From positions 62,001-126,000 of the forward strand of contig JASIRB010003998.1 in the NCBI GenBank assembly GCA_030323885.1: a stretch of DNA of 64,000 nucleotides. Reading direction: 5' to 3'. Below, piece by piece: positions 54,779-64,000 of the stretch. Under the pieces are notes generated by a model. The model did not search any database. It saw nothing but the letters and a program-made list of their open reading frames with translations, and was not told the DNA's origin. The stretch's first letter is position 1. Each line of letters begins with the position of its first letter. This stretch comes from Branchipolynoe longqiensis (taxonomy: Eukaryota; Annelida; Polychaeta; Phyllodocida; Polynoidae). Made by a program: the position numbers and the translations under genes.

Positions 54779-55059
54779 CACAATGCACAGACAAGTAATA
54801 AAACTAAGGTTTGGGTTTGTCTCAGCCGGGGATCGAACCACGTGGGAAGCCAGTGTGCACCCGGTGCGGACGGGGGGGGTGGTCGTCTGTCTGTGTGTGT
54901 GCATGGTCGTGTGTGTATGTACATGTCTGTGTTAGTGTGTGTGCGCGTGTGTTATGTGTGATGTCCATTGTTATATATATATAGAAGCAAATATGGTATA
55001 TGGTGCTGAAAGAAGGCATTGTGTTTAGATGACCCAGATTTGAGTCTTGCGCAATACAA

Positions 55060-56640
55060 CTTTCCCTATTCACGTGGACACGCCCACACATCCACACACA
55101 CACGCACACGCACGCCAACATGCCCGCACACCTCCCACACATCCACACACACACACACACGCACGCCAACATGCCCGCACACCTCCCACACATCCCCACA
55201 CACACACACACGCACGCCAACATGCCCGCACACCTCCCGCACATCCCCACACACACACACGCACGCCAACATGCGCCGCACACCCTCCCACTACATCCGC
55301 CACACACACACACGCACAGCCAACATGCCCGCACACCTCCCGCACATCCACACACAGCGCACACCTACTGCCAACATGCCCGCACGCCTCCCACACATCC
55401 CCACACACACGCACACGCACACGCCAACATGCCCGCACACCTCCCACACATCCACACACACACGCACACACTGCACGCCAACATGCCCGCACGCCTCCCA
55501 CACATCCCCACACACACACCACGACACCACGCATGCCTAACATGCCCGCACGCCTCACACTCCACACACATCCACACACACACGCACACCTACGCCAACA
55601 TGCCCGCACGCCTCCCACACATCCCACACACACACACGCACGCCAACTGCCCGCACACCTCCCACACATCCACACACACGCACACCTACGCCAACATGCC
55701 CGCACGCCTCCCACACATCCCACACACACACACGCACGCCAACATTGCCCGCACCCCTCCCACACATCCACACACACGCACACCTACGCCAACATGCCCG
55801 CACGCCTCCCACACATCCCCACACACACACACACGCACGCCAACATGCCCGCACACACCTCCCACACAATCCACACACACTGCACACACTCTGACTCGCC
55901 AACATGCCCGCACGCCTCCCACACATCCCCCACACACACACACGCACGCCAACATGCCCGCACACCTCCCACACATCCACACACACACGCAACACCTACG
56001 CCAACATGCCCGCACGCCTCCCACACATCCCCACACACACACATGCATTGCCAACATGCCCAGCACACCTCCCACACATCCACACACACGCACACCTACG
56101 CCAACATGCCCGCCACGCCTCCCACACATCCCCACACACACACACACGCGCACACCAACATGCCCGCACGCCTCCCACACATCCCCCCACAGACACACAT
56201 GCACGCCAACATGCCCGCACGCCTCCCACACATACGTACACACACACGCACACCTACGCCAACATGCCCACACCCCTCCCACACATCCCCCCACACACAC
56301 ACGCACGCCAACATGCCCGCATGCCTCCCACACATCCCCACACACACACATGCATGCCAACATGCCCGCACACCTCCCACACATACGTACACACACGCAT
56401 GCACACCTACGCCAACATGCCCGCACACATCCCACACATACGTACACACACACATGGACACCTATGCCAACATGCCCGCACACCTCCCACATATCCACAC
56501 ACACGCACACCTATGCCAACATGCCCGCATGCCTCCCACACATCCCCACACGCACGCATGCCAACATGCCCGCACACCTCCCACACATACGTACACACAC
56601 ACATGCACGCCTACGCGCACACATATATGCAGACACCCGC
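55060..56640. repeat. CA/CG-rich minisatellite, about 1.6 kb
   Basis: Imperfect tandem units of about 50 bp built on CACGCCAACATGCCCGCACA and CCTCCCACACATCC. Single-base indels shift frames repeatedly, yet long His/Thr/Pro or Cys/Val/Gly ORFs persist on both strands. These are repeat translations. Confidence 0.95.
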
Positions 56641-56752
56641 AGGCCTCCACCGACACGACAATCGCCCTATGTATAATATATATATATATATATATGTATA
56701 CATATATTTATATATGTATAGCCTACATATATACATATGTAAATATACAATT

Positions 56753-57041
56753 TAACCCCGTTAAAACAAGCTCGGTGAAACCAAACGATCGGTTAATCCA
56801 AACTTTTTTCAACAAAATACTACCATTTATCATATAAAAAAAACAAAGTTGGTTAATCCAAATTATCGGTTAATCCAACAAAAACTCTGGTATGGTTAAA
56901 CCAAACTTGAATGTGATTATAAAGTCATCTGAGACCCCACTGACTTTTTTATATGATGAATTGTAATATTTTGCCGGGCCGGCAAAAAAAGTTTGGTTTA
57001 ACCGATCGTTTGGTTTAACCGAGCTTGGTTTAATGGGGTTA
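56753..57041. mobile_element. Tc1-like MITE with long TIRs
   Basis: A 285-bp element (56755-57039), inverted ends ACCCCGTTAAAACAAGCTCG and CGAGCTTGGTTTAATGGGGT, with TIRs extending about 55 bp (CCAAACGATCGGTTAATCC in both). TA at 56753-56754 and 57040-57041. Internal GGTTAATCCAA words repeat in both orientations. Non-coding. Confidence 0.85.
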
Positions 57042-57132
57042 TACTGTATACACATTAAAAAAACTCACCAAAGTGTCCAAATACATTGTATATTATATGT
57101 GCAATACACGCTTACTCACAGCCAAAGCCAAA

Positions 57133-57207
57133 GCTTGGTTAACCCAATGATCGGTTAATCCAAACAAATTTCTAGGGTCCCTTCAAGTTTGGTTTAACGG
57201 GGTTAAT
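57133..57207. mobile_element. Fragment of the same Tc1-like MITE family
   Basis: AAGCTTGGTTAACCCAATGA, TCGGTTAATCCAAACA and the right terminus TTTGGTTTAACGGGGTTA. Internally deleted. It ends about 10 bp before the LTR at 57216. Confidence 0.7.
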
Positions 57208-57215
57208 CTTGATAC

Positions 57216-57373
57216 TGTAAAAGACAAAACGTATCGACACGGCGAGTAGAGATTTACGACTGGTTTATTATTGCATCCAAGCTTTGCTACTGACGTCATC
57301 AGCTCTCGCACCGGGACTGACGACCGCGAGACCATACCGGTGTATCAGCGAGACGCTACTCACATGTATTACA
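57216..57373 (-). mobile_element. Short LTR with polypurine tract (Ty3-like), minus strand
   Basis: On the minus strand the sequence runs from TGTAATACATGTGAGTAG to GTCTTTTACA, with TG...CA ends and AATAAA inside (GCAATAATAAACC). Immediately before it on that strand is a polypurine tract, AAAAAGGGAAGA. This is the arrangement of a 3' LTR. The internal region beyond about 57400 shows no gag-pol frames. The superfamily is inferred from the short LTR and PPT style; there is no protein evidence. Confidence 0.6.
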
Positions 57374-57379
57374 TCTTCC

Positions 57380-57812
57380 CTTTTTGTCCTTCTTTTTTTT
57401 TATTGAACAATATTTGACAATTTATTCATCAGCCGTTTAGGAGTAAGCGGTATATAATTCAAACAATACAGTGATATTTTAATCGGTGAACATGAGTTTT
57501 TCACATGACGGCATTAATTCAGCTTGCTTCAGAACTGAAGTTGAAATCAATCTAAGTATGATAATATATCTGCTCTTTCTTTTCTTTTCCATTTTAATTT
57601 TTTTTTAAACGACAATTTCTTTTTTACAATTTTATACAGAAGTTTTTCTTGATATTTATTACTACTACTTAAATCATTAATATGAGACGATATTATGTGA
57701 GTCTAGATGCACATATTCACTGGGCATGTGCTACTGTATCATCACTCGTGTACATTTAAATATCAGAATGTAAATAGACATGTTTTATTTCAGATTCTTA
57801 AATCTAACTATT

Positions 57813-57881
<69 letters not shown>

Positions 57882-57975
57882 TATAAAGTCAAATCAGTAA
57901 TCTCAACTGTTGGGTATACATTTGAACATAATGAAGTATTGTATTGTGTGCTTGGTCAGTGCAAACACGTGGTCT
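57380..57975. other. No gene recognised; TA tract
   Basis: Contains T-runs and a (TA)n tract at 57813-57888. If the LTR call is right, this would be the degraded or deleted interior of the retroelement, but no coding signal remains. Confidence 0.4.
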
Positions 57976-58240
57976 GTTAAGCCTGGTACACACCTCCCGT
58001 ATAAAACCTAAAAACGCCCGTTTTGCGACTAAGTTTGGGTTTTCGTCAGTTTCAGCCTTTAGGTGTGTGACCCCCTAACACACCTGAGCCTTGCAATTCG
58101 CGACTTAAAACTCAGTTTTAGGGCTTACGACTGGAATCGCATGAGATTAGAAAAATGAATCGGGCCGTTCGAGAAACAGTATATGTGAGCGCTCCGTCGT
58201 ATCTTATACAGTATATGTGTGATACCCGCCGATCGGTCCC
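57976..58240. mobile_element. Partial Harbinger-like MITE
   Basis: AGCCTGGTACACACCT after TTA (57976-57978) matches the terminus of 22873-23147. The interior shares AAAACTCAGTTTTAGGGC and AAAAATGAATCGGGCCG in inverted order. The right terminus is not found. The LINE at 58258 is inserted immediately to the right. Confidence 0.6.
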
Positions 58241-58257
58241 GTCCCAGTTTTTACAGG

Positions 58258-61200
58258 GGCTATTAAGGAACGAAAGAAAGCTCAGCGTAAATTCCACAGG
58301 AGACCGACTGCTGAAAATCTGGCGCTCTTTAAAATTCTGCGCGCTCGCACTCGCAGAACAATCAAAGAAGCGCGGAGGCAGTGTTGGAGACAATTTGTTT
58401 CTAGCATCACCATGCACACGCCGTTGGGCAAAGTATGGACAATGATCAGAAGAATCAAACGAAGGGGAGGTGATTCTTCTGTAGTCCAGCACTTGAAACA
58501 CAATGGCACCATTCTCACATCACTCGATGAAATAAGTGAAGAATTGGCTCGCACCTTTGCTGGAAACTCGTCTTTGGCAAACTGCCTCCCGGGCTTTCGG
58601 GTGGTCAAGGAACGCCAAGAGCAAAAGCTCTTGGACTTTTCTTCCGATGGCGAGGAGCACTACAACTCCCCATTCAGTATGGATGAGTTGAGGTGTTCTT
58701 TGGAAAGCTCGCATGACACAGCAGTTGGACCTGATGGAATTCATTATCAATTTTTGAAACATCTCCCTGAACATGGACTGAGACTGTTGCTTCAACTCTT
58801 CAACAACATCTGGGAGTCGGGTGTCGTCCCCGCCTCTTGGTGGGAGGCGACAGTAATACCGATTCCCAAACCTGGTAAAGACCAGAGTGAAGCCCACAAC
58901 TATCGTCCCATAGCCCTTACAAGCTGCATCTGTAAAACCATGGAGCGCATGGTAAACAACCGCCTCGTCTGGCTACTGGAGTCAGGACACCACCTGTCCA
59001 ACCTTCAATGTGGCTTCAGACGGGGCCGCAGCACCCTCGACCATTTGGTGTGCATGGAGACCTTCATAAGAGATGCTTTCCTTAAGAAGGAGCACGTTGT
59101 GGCTGTCTTTTTCGACCTCGAAAAAGCCTATGACACAACGTGGCAGCATGGCATCATGGAGGATCTTCATGCGATTGGCCTTCGTGGCCACTTGCCAATT
59201 TTCATCAGGAACTTTCTAGCCTTCAGGCATTTCCGCGTCCGTGTCAAGACTACCTATTCCCGCCTACACTCACAGGAACTAGGAGTACCTCAAGGCAGCA
59301 TACTGGCCGTGACCCTTTTCGGGGTCAAGGTCAATGGTATTGCTGCTGCTGTAAAGCAGGGGGTCTCCTGTAGTCTTTTCGTGGACGACTTTGTTTTATA
59401 TTACAGCGGTGCTAACATGAATGTCATAGAGAGACAGCTACAACCAAGCATAAATGGGATCCATCGATGGTCAGTTCTGAACGGTTTCAAATTTTCCAAG
59501 ACCAAAACAGTCTGCATGCACTTCTGCCTGCTGCGTAGAATACATGCGGAACCGGAGCTGACCCTGGATGGGGATCCCATTAAAGTCGTTGAGAAAACCA
59601 AATTTCTGGGCCTCATTCTCGACGCAAAACTGTCTTTTGTGCCACATATAAAGTACCTGAAAACAAGATGCCTGAAAGCGCTGGATATTCTGAGGGTGCT
59701 GTCCAGCTCAGAGTGGGGAGCGGACAGAGATGTTCTGCTCTCCGTGTACAGAACCTTGGTTCGTTCACGAGTGGATTACGGCAGCATAGTATATGGTTCC
59801 GCAAGGAAATCATATATTGGGCTGCTAGACACGATCCACCACCAGGGACTGCGCCTGGCCCTTGGGGCCTTCCGCACCTCACCAGTTCAGAGCCTTTATG
59901 TCGAAGCCAATGAACCATCACTTAATAACAGGAGAATCAAACTGGCCATGCAATATGTAGTCAAGATAAAAACTAATGCATTGAATCCTGCACACAATTG
60001 TCTATTCGAGCAACATGACGAATCCAGGTATGAAGCCAGGCCAAATTACATCCGGCCACTGAGGCTCCGAATGAAACCTCATTTGGAGGCCTTAGGCGTG
60101 GATTTGGACGTGTTGGAGGATGCCAAAGTCCCAGAACATCCCCCGTGGTCGTTGAGAAAGCCATCGGTTATCCTCCGACTCACGGAACTGAGGAAATCTG
60201 GGACACATCCACTCGAGTACAAAGGACTGCATGCAGAGATTCAAGGCCAGTTTGCAGACCACCTCTCCATATACACTGATGGTTCGAAAGACCAAAGCCG
60301 GGTAGCTGCTGCGGCAGTCTGCCGACGGGAAAAATTTGGTGTACGTTTGCCCGATCAGAGCTCGATTTTCACTGCAGAGGCCCGAGCACTCCTTCTCGCT
60401 TTGGAGTATATCGAGGTATCCAACCACACTAACTATGTTATATACAGTGATTCCTTCTCTTGCCTCCTGGCTGTTGCTGGACTGAAAACGAATCACCCTA
60501 TTCTAGCAACGGTCATTTATAAAATGAACCAACTGACAACAGATGGGTATGATATCCACCTGTGCTGGGTGCCTGGCCATGCTGGCATACAAGGAAACGA
60601 ACGAGCTGATCGGGCTGCGAAGAAGGCCCTGAACTGTGATCTTGAACCATGTCTGATCCCTCACTCTGATCTGAAACCACTAATAGCCACCCACATAAAA
60701 TCCAAATGGCAACATGAGTGGGATGAAAACATCAATAAACTTAAAGAAATTGAACCATCTGTGGGAAAGCCACCACAGACTCATGCGGGAGGTCGGCGGG
60801 ACCAAGTGGTCCTTAGTCGCTGCCGTGTTGGCCACTCGTGGCTTACACATGCTTTTCTGCTCAAGGGGGAACCTCCCCCTGAATGTATTGGGTGTCAGTC
60901 CCCACTGACACTCAAACACATTTTACTAAGTTGCGTTGATTTTTTGGCCCTGCGCCAACGGTTCTACACTGCAGGCAGTATGCATGACCTTTTTACTAAG
61001 GTAAAACAGGAAAATATTTTAGCCTTTTTGAGGGCAGCTGGACTGTACCACCTTATATAGTTTACTAAATGGATTCTATTAATTATTAATGAAACTTTTC
61101 TTTTTCTATGGGAATTTGTTTCCCTTGACCACAGATATATGATTGTGAGCTTTCTAATTTAATTAGTGTCTATTGGCACATAATTGATTGTCTGCTTTTA

Positions 61201-61306
61201 CATGTAAAAGCGATGGTTTGAACAAAAAACAAACATTTCTCGTCGTGAATATGGCCTATGCTGCCGACACGGCGTAAAGCAACCACCAATCAATCAATCA
61301 ATCAAT
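58258..61306 (+). mobile_element. Young I-like non-LTR retrotransposon, 5'-truncated
   Basis: A 3,049-bp insertion flanked by a perfect 13-bp duplication CAGTTTTTACAGG (58245-58257 and 61307-61319). It contains a single open frame for RT and RNase H, a 3' UTR of about 220 bp, and a (CAAT)n tail (61287-61306). The endonuclease and ORF1 are missing, so it was truncated on insertion. A diverged 3' end of the same family is at 20783-21010. The uninterrupted ORF and exact duplication indicate recent insertion. Confidence 0.95.
58259..61060 (+). CDS. LINE ORF2: reverse transcriptase, RNase H and CCHC knuckle (N-terminal truncated)
   Basis: The frame is open from the insertion edge at 58259; the first Met (58412) gives 882 residues. 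Counting from that Met: RT about 146-420 with NYRPIALTS (163-171), QCGFRRGRST (199-208), FFDLEKAYD (Asp235), GVPQGS (291-296) and FVDD (323-326, where many LINEs have YADD or FADD). Connector to about 610. RNase H at 619-740 with all four acidic residues visible (D623 in YTDGS, E656, D680, D733) and the CWVPGHAGIQGNERAD signature. C-terminal C825-x2-C828-x7-H836-x4-C841 knuckle. RT plus RNase H places it with I-like LINEs. It lacks the apurinic-type endonuclease, so it is not autonomous. Product: target-primed reverse transcription enzyme. Confidence 0.9.
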   Translation, partial: AIKERKKAQRKFHRRPTAENLALFKILRARTRRTIKEARRQCWRQFVSSITMHTPLGKVWTMIRRIKRRGGDSSVVQHLKHNGTILTSLDEISEELARTFAGNSSLANCLPGFRVVKERQEQKLLDFSSDGEEHYNSPFSMDELRCSLESSHDTAVGPDGIHYQFLKHLPEHGLRLLLQLFNNIWESGVVPASWWEATVIPIPKPGKDQSEAHNYRPIALTSCICKTMERMVNNRLVWLLESGHHLSNLQCGFRRGRSTLDHLVCMETFIRDAFLKKEHVVAVFFDLEKAYDTTWQHGIMEDLHAIGLRGHLPIFIRNFLAFRHFRVRVKTTYSRLHSQELGVPQGSILAVTLFGVKVNGIAAAVKQGVSCSLFVDDFVLYYSGANMNVIERQLQPSINGIHRWSVLNGFKFSKTKTVCMHFCLLRRIHAEPELTLDGDPIKVVEKTKFLGLILDAKLSFVPHIKYLKTRCLKALDILRVLSSSEWGADRDVLLSVYRTLVRSRVDYGSIVYGSARKSYIGLLDTIHHQGLRLALGAFRTSPVQSLYVEANEPSLNNRRIKLAMQYVVKIKTNALNPAHNCLFEQHDESRYEARPNYIRPLRLRMKPHLEALGVDLDVLEDAKVPEHPPWSLRKPSVILRLTELRKSGTHPLEYKGLHAEIQGQFADHLSIYTDGSKDQSRVAAAAVCRREKFGVRLPDQSSIFTAEARALLLALEYIEVSNHTNYVIYSDSFSCLLAVAGLKTNHPILATVIYKMNQLTTDGYDIHLCWVPGHAGIQGNERADRAAKKALNCDLEPCLIPHSDLKPLIATHIKSKWQHEWDENINKLKEIEPSVGKPPQTHAGGRRDQVVLSRCRVGHSWLTHAFLLKGEPPPECIGCQSPLTLKHILLSCVDFLALRQRFYTAGSMHDLFTKVKQENILAFLRAAGLYHLI

Positions 61307-61319
61307 CAGTTTTTACAGG

Positions 61320-62330
61320 CAGCCAATTATAGGCCTAGATATCATCATGTTTTAATATTTCTGGATGCCCCGGGTGTCAGAGCCCCAGAGATACCACAAA
61401 CTCTTCCCATATGCATTCTGACAACTGTCTGTCAGTTCACACCTGATGCCCCTCTCAAACCAACTCATAAGTAAGAAAGGGAAGACAGGTCACGCAAGAT
61501 TGACAGTGAAGAAGTTGTGCTTTATTGGCATCAACTCCTGTTCACCTACTAGTGACCTATCACCCTGACCCCTTACCTTCTGTCCACACAGAGTCTCATT
61601 ACCTCTTTAATATGTCTATGAATCAGTGCCTGCAGCCCATTGAACCGGAGTCCCATGGTTGTTGCACACAGCTCACTTTGTATATACGAAAGGTGGAGCA
61701 TCAGACAGAGTGTATGGGTTCCTGCCAGAGAGAGTGTGTCTCACTCAAGAGTCAGGAGTAGAGTGTGCTGCCCAGTGTGTCTGGAGCAGTGTCTAGAATA
61801 ATTAATATCAACGTGAGGCTTGTGTGGTCAGGTGGGGCAAAGGGGTGCAGCTGACTGGGCGTCCCACAGCCAGTCAATCTGTCACCCTCCACAGCCTGGC
61901 AGGTGATGCCCCCCCCTATGCTCAGCGGTCACCTAACCCAGCTGCAGGTGGTGTACAGAATGTATGCAGTATGGCTGGTGTGCTGGCCCATCGGCCCCAT
62001 GGTAACAGGTAGTTTCAGATAGTTACAATAAACATATATATTAAAAATGTCCTTCTCCTCCACTTGCACCCTTACTGGTGCATAGAGGGAACAATTCACC
62101 AAACATTAACTGTCTCTTATATAGGAACATCTCATCACAATCTCGGGCACTACGTATTAACATATATTTCCCATAGATTAACATGTCACACAGCGAGTGG
62201 GGAACCCATTGCTTTTCTATTACATAACCTTGGTCCCCACTCCGTTGCCCGAGGATAATAATGCTCTCTGCCAATATATAATTCCGAACCGAAAATCTGT
62301 ATATTTTTACAATCTGACTTTGTCCATACA
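61320..62330. other. No gene recognised (left flank of Harbinger genes)
   Basis: Mixed sequence with an AATAAA at 62027-62032. A 78-codon ORF (61525-61761) and others lack any recognisable domain. The left terminus of the Harbinger element may lie here, but I did not find a matching TIR. Confidence 0.35.
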
Positions 62331-62340
62331 CAACCAACAG

Positions 62341-63130
62341 AAATGGCAGAATGGACAGGTGAAGCGGAAGGGAACGATGGTTGAAATGTGGCAAACTCGG
62401 CCATGTTTATATGATGTCTCCAGTGCTGATTAATCAAACCGGTTAAAGAGGAATGTTGCATTGGCTGAAAGTACTGCTGCATTTGGACAGTCAGGTAAGG
62501 CCCTGTTTTCTGGTAGCATTGATAGGTTGGCACATGCTGTCACACAGACTTTGTCAACAATGGGATAAAACACTATGGTAGATAGACCATACATGTATTT
62601 TTTTACATCATGCATTTAATTATTTTGGAGGGGGGGAAATATTGTTAGCCTCAGGTGATACCAATGGAAAGAGCTTGACAGGAACTTAATCTTGGTAGCC
62701 ATATCATTTTTCTAAAGTAAATATCAAGAAAGTATTGTTGCATTGCAGTTGGGTGAATCAGTACCTTTTTGGCCCCTTTCTTCTATAGTAAAACTGCTCA
62801 ATGGTGTGGCAGAAATACACATTTTCAATTCTGATATCTTTTAAATTAAAAAGAATTTGTTGCTGGTACTATTCTATTTCCATAACAAGAGCTCTGAAAT
62901 GGTTATTTATATATTTAACAGCTGAGTCCATCCAGAAGAGGATGACCAACCTCCGTACACAGTATACCCACTTCAGGAAACCAGTGGCCTCTGAATCTGA
63001 GGGGATACCACTCACACCAAGGCAGAGATGGATACAGCTATCGCTATCCTTTCTTTCAGCACATGTGCAGAAGAGGCAGAGTATGACAAACTGGCTGCTC
63101 CCAACCCCAAGCAATAGCGAACAAGGTGGT
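62341..63130 (+). pseudogene. MADF-domain protein of a PIF/Harbinger element, two exons
   Basis: Exon A (about 62341-62493) encodes VEMWQTRPCLYDVSSAD, then an in-frame TAA at about 62431 where the MADF fold has a Tyr, then SNRLKRNVALAES. It ends in CAG/GTAAGG (donor at 62494). Exon B starts at 62921 after TTTAACAG and continues in phase: ESIQKRMTNLRTQYTHF, then PLTPRQRWIQLSLSFL, ending GGTGAG/GTATGG at 63130. MADF (Myb/SANT-like) proteins are the second gene of Harbinger transposons and help bring the transposase to DNA and to the nucleus (family knowledge). The stop codon argues for a pseudogene. The neighbouring transposase faces it. Confidence 0.75.
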
Positions 63131-63550
63131 GAGGTATGGATACTTTTTGGATAATTTTTTTGAATTGTTTAAATTCAACAGTTTATTGCCACTTATAATA
63201 ATTCCATTAAGAATTCCTTAGTTAAAGAAACAACAACCACACACAAAACTGTCAGTAATATTAGTAATATAAGTAATATCTTTATTGACACATTTCCCCA
63301 TCTTGCATCCGGCCCTCTTCCATTCTCCCTCTTCCATTCCCACTCTCGACATGATGTTTCCCTTAATTTGCGAACCCCCCCAAAGAGAATATTTAGTTTG
63401 TTTATATTTATATACTATATATAAATAATGTATTGTGAAAGAACATATCGTTTTATTGACACATGCAGTGCAGTATAGCAGCACCATCTATACCATGTCC
63501 ATCTGCCATGGCACAGACCCCATTGGGGAATTCAGGTACTCAACCAAGTA
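63131..63550. other. Gap between the convergent Harbinger genes
   Basis: AT-rich. On the minus strand, AATAAA within GTCAATAAAAC near 63446-63457 would suit the 3' end of the transposase gene. No other coding signal. Confidence 0.4.
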
Positions 63551-63553
63551 GCC

Positions 63554-64000
63554 TCATTGGGTTTTGGCACATTGTGTTGAGTTGGTACCTGAGGGAATTG
63601 TTGCCTGGCTCACTACTCTGTCTGTTCTCCAGCTACCGGGGGTTACTGTGTGAGTTGTGGCGTGCTCTGAGTCAAGTTGGGATTTGTGCCCAACTTTCTC
63701 ACACATGAAGTTGTGAAGCACACAACTTGCCATGACCAATTTCTCCACCTTTTCCGGTGCCGGAGCGATGTTCATTAGAAATACTCAGAATTTGTTGGCG
63801 AGAATGGCAAAGGCATTCTCCACCACAAGCCGAGCCCGCGACAATCTGTAGTTGAAAATGTGGTGATCGATTCGCATGTCCCTCTGACTGAAGGGTTTCA
63901 TGATATATTCCTTCAGACGAAAGGCATCGTCAGCCACAATGAAATGGGAAAGGGGACGCTCATCTCCTGGGACAGGTTTCGGGGTTGGGAAAGTGTCAGC
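63554..64000 (-). pseudogene. PIF/Harbinger (HARBI1-type) transposase, C-terminal part
   Basis: Minus strand, entering from beyond the window edge: FIVADDAFRLKEYIMKPFS (contains the second DDE-family Asp), HIFNYRLSRARLVVENAFAI (the catalytic Glu is in VVENAF), LANKF, an in-frame TGA at 63785-63787 where an Arg is usual, then VEKLVMASCVLHNFM. This is the DDE_4 nuclease signature of Harbinger transposases. A further 45 codons lead to a stop at 63554. The first Asp and N-terminal helix-turn-helix lie outside the window. One stop codon means this copy is probably inactive. Confidence 0.85.

Noticed and set aside
55047..56837. 596-codon ORF and Cys/Val/Gly-rich antisense ORFs
   Set aside because: Repeat translation. 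The frames switch with each indel in the array, and the cysteine spacing simply reflects the GTGTG complement.

Overview
The window is non-coding, repeat-dominated DNA of an animal nuclear genome. It has no operons or bacterial-type gene packing. It is full of tRNA-derived SINEs, non-LTR retrotransposons, terminal-inverted-repeat (TIR) DNA transposons, microsatellites and minisatellites, and the two genes I can model show spliceosomal intron signals. A mollusc, probably a gastropod, is my best guess: the SINE at 27678-28012 and the abundant 330-bp SINE resemble families I remember from molluscan genomes. I could not test this by search.

Layout. 0-9 kb: SINE copies and four tandem arrays (units of 16, 15, 160 and 24 bp) plus TTAA-flanked MITEs. 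9-17.3 kb: SINE copies, TA tracts, a TIR-bounded CT-rich block, a duplicated 735-bp repeat, and two copies of a 400-bp element that ends like a LINE. 17.3-19 kb: a decayed non-LTR retrotransposon. 19-28 kb: AT-rich tracts, SINEs (several in inverted pairs), and Tc1- and Harbinger-like MITEs. 28.4-33.2 kb: a nested set, with one reverse-transcriptase pseudogene split by another LINE and by a 2.1-kb Harbinger-like element. 33.9-39.5 kb: a foldback element and long CA-rich and 16-bp arrays. 40-46 kb: the only GC/CpG-rich, SINE-poor district. It has two promoter-like clusters and a candidate first exon of a host gene (ATG at 42541, consensus splice donor at 42552). 46-52 kb: a 206-bp array beginning inside a MITE, then a scrambled tyrosine-recombinase (DIRS/Ngaro-type) retroelement. 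52-57.4 kb: MITEs, SINEs, a 1.6-kb CA-rich array and an LTR. 58.2-61.3 kb: a young non-LTR insertion with an uninterrupted RT-RNase H ORF and a perfect 13-bp target duplication. 62.3-64 kb: a decayed two-gene PIF/Harbinger transposon that runs off the window.

How the parts fit. At least four mobilisation systems have left both protein-coding and non-autonomous members: an I-like LINE, a second LINE with a short partner sharing its 3' tail, Harbinger (transposase plus MADF protein, and TTA-flanked MITEs), and a YR retroelement. Nesting gives relative ages in several places, and in one case removing an insertion restores a reading frame exactly. I saw no rRNA, no convincing functional tRNA, no CRISPR and no complete host protein gene. 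The very long ORFs in 2.1-4.1, 6.5-8.2, 36.3-38.3 and 55-56.8 kb are translations of simple repeats.
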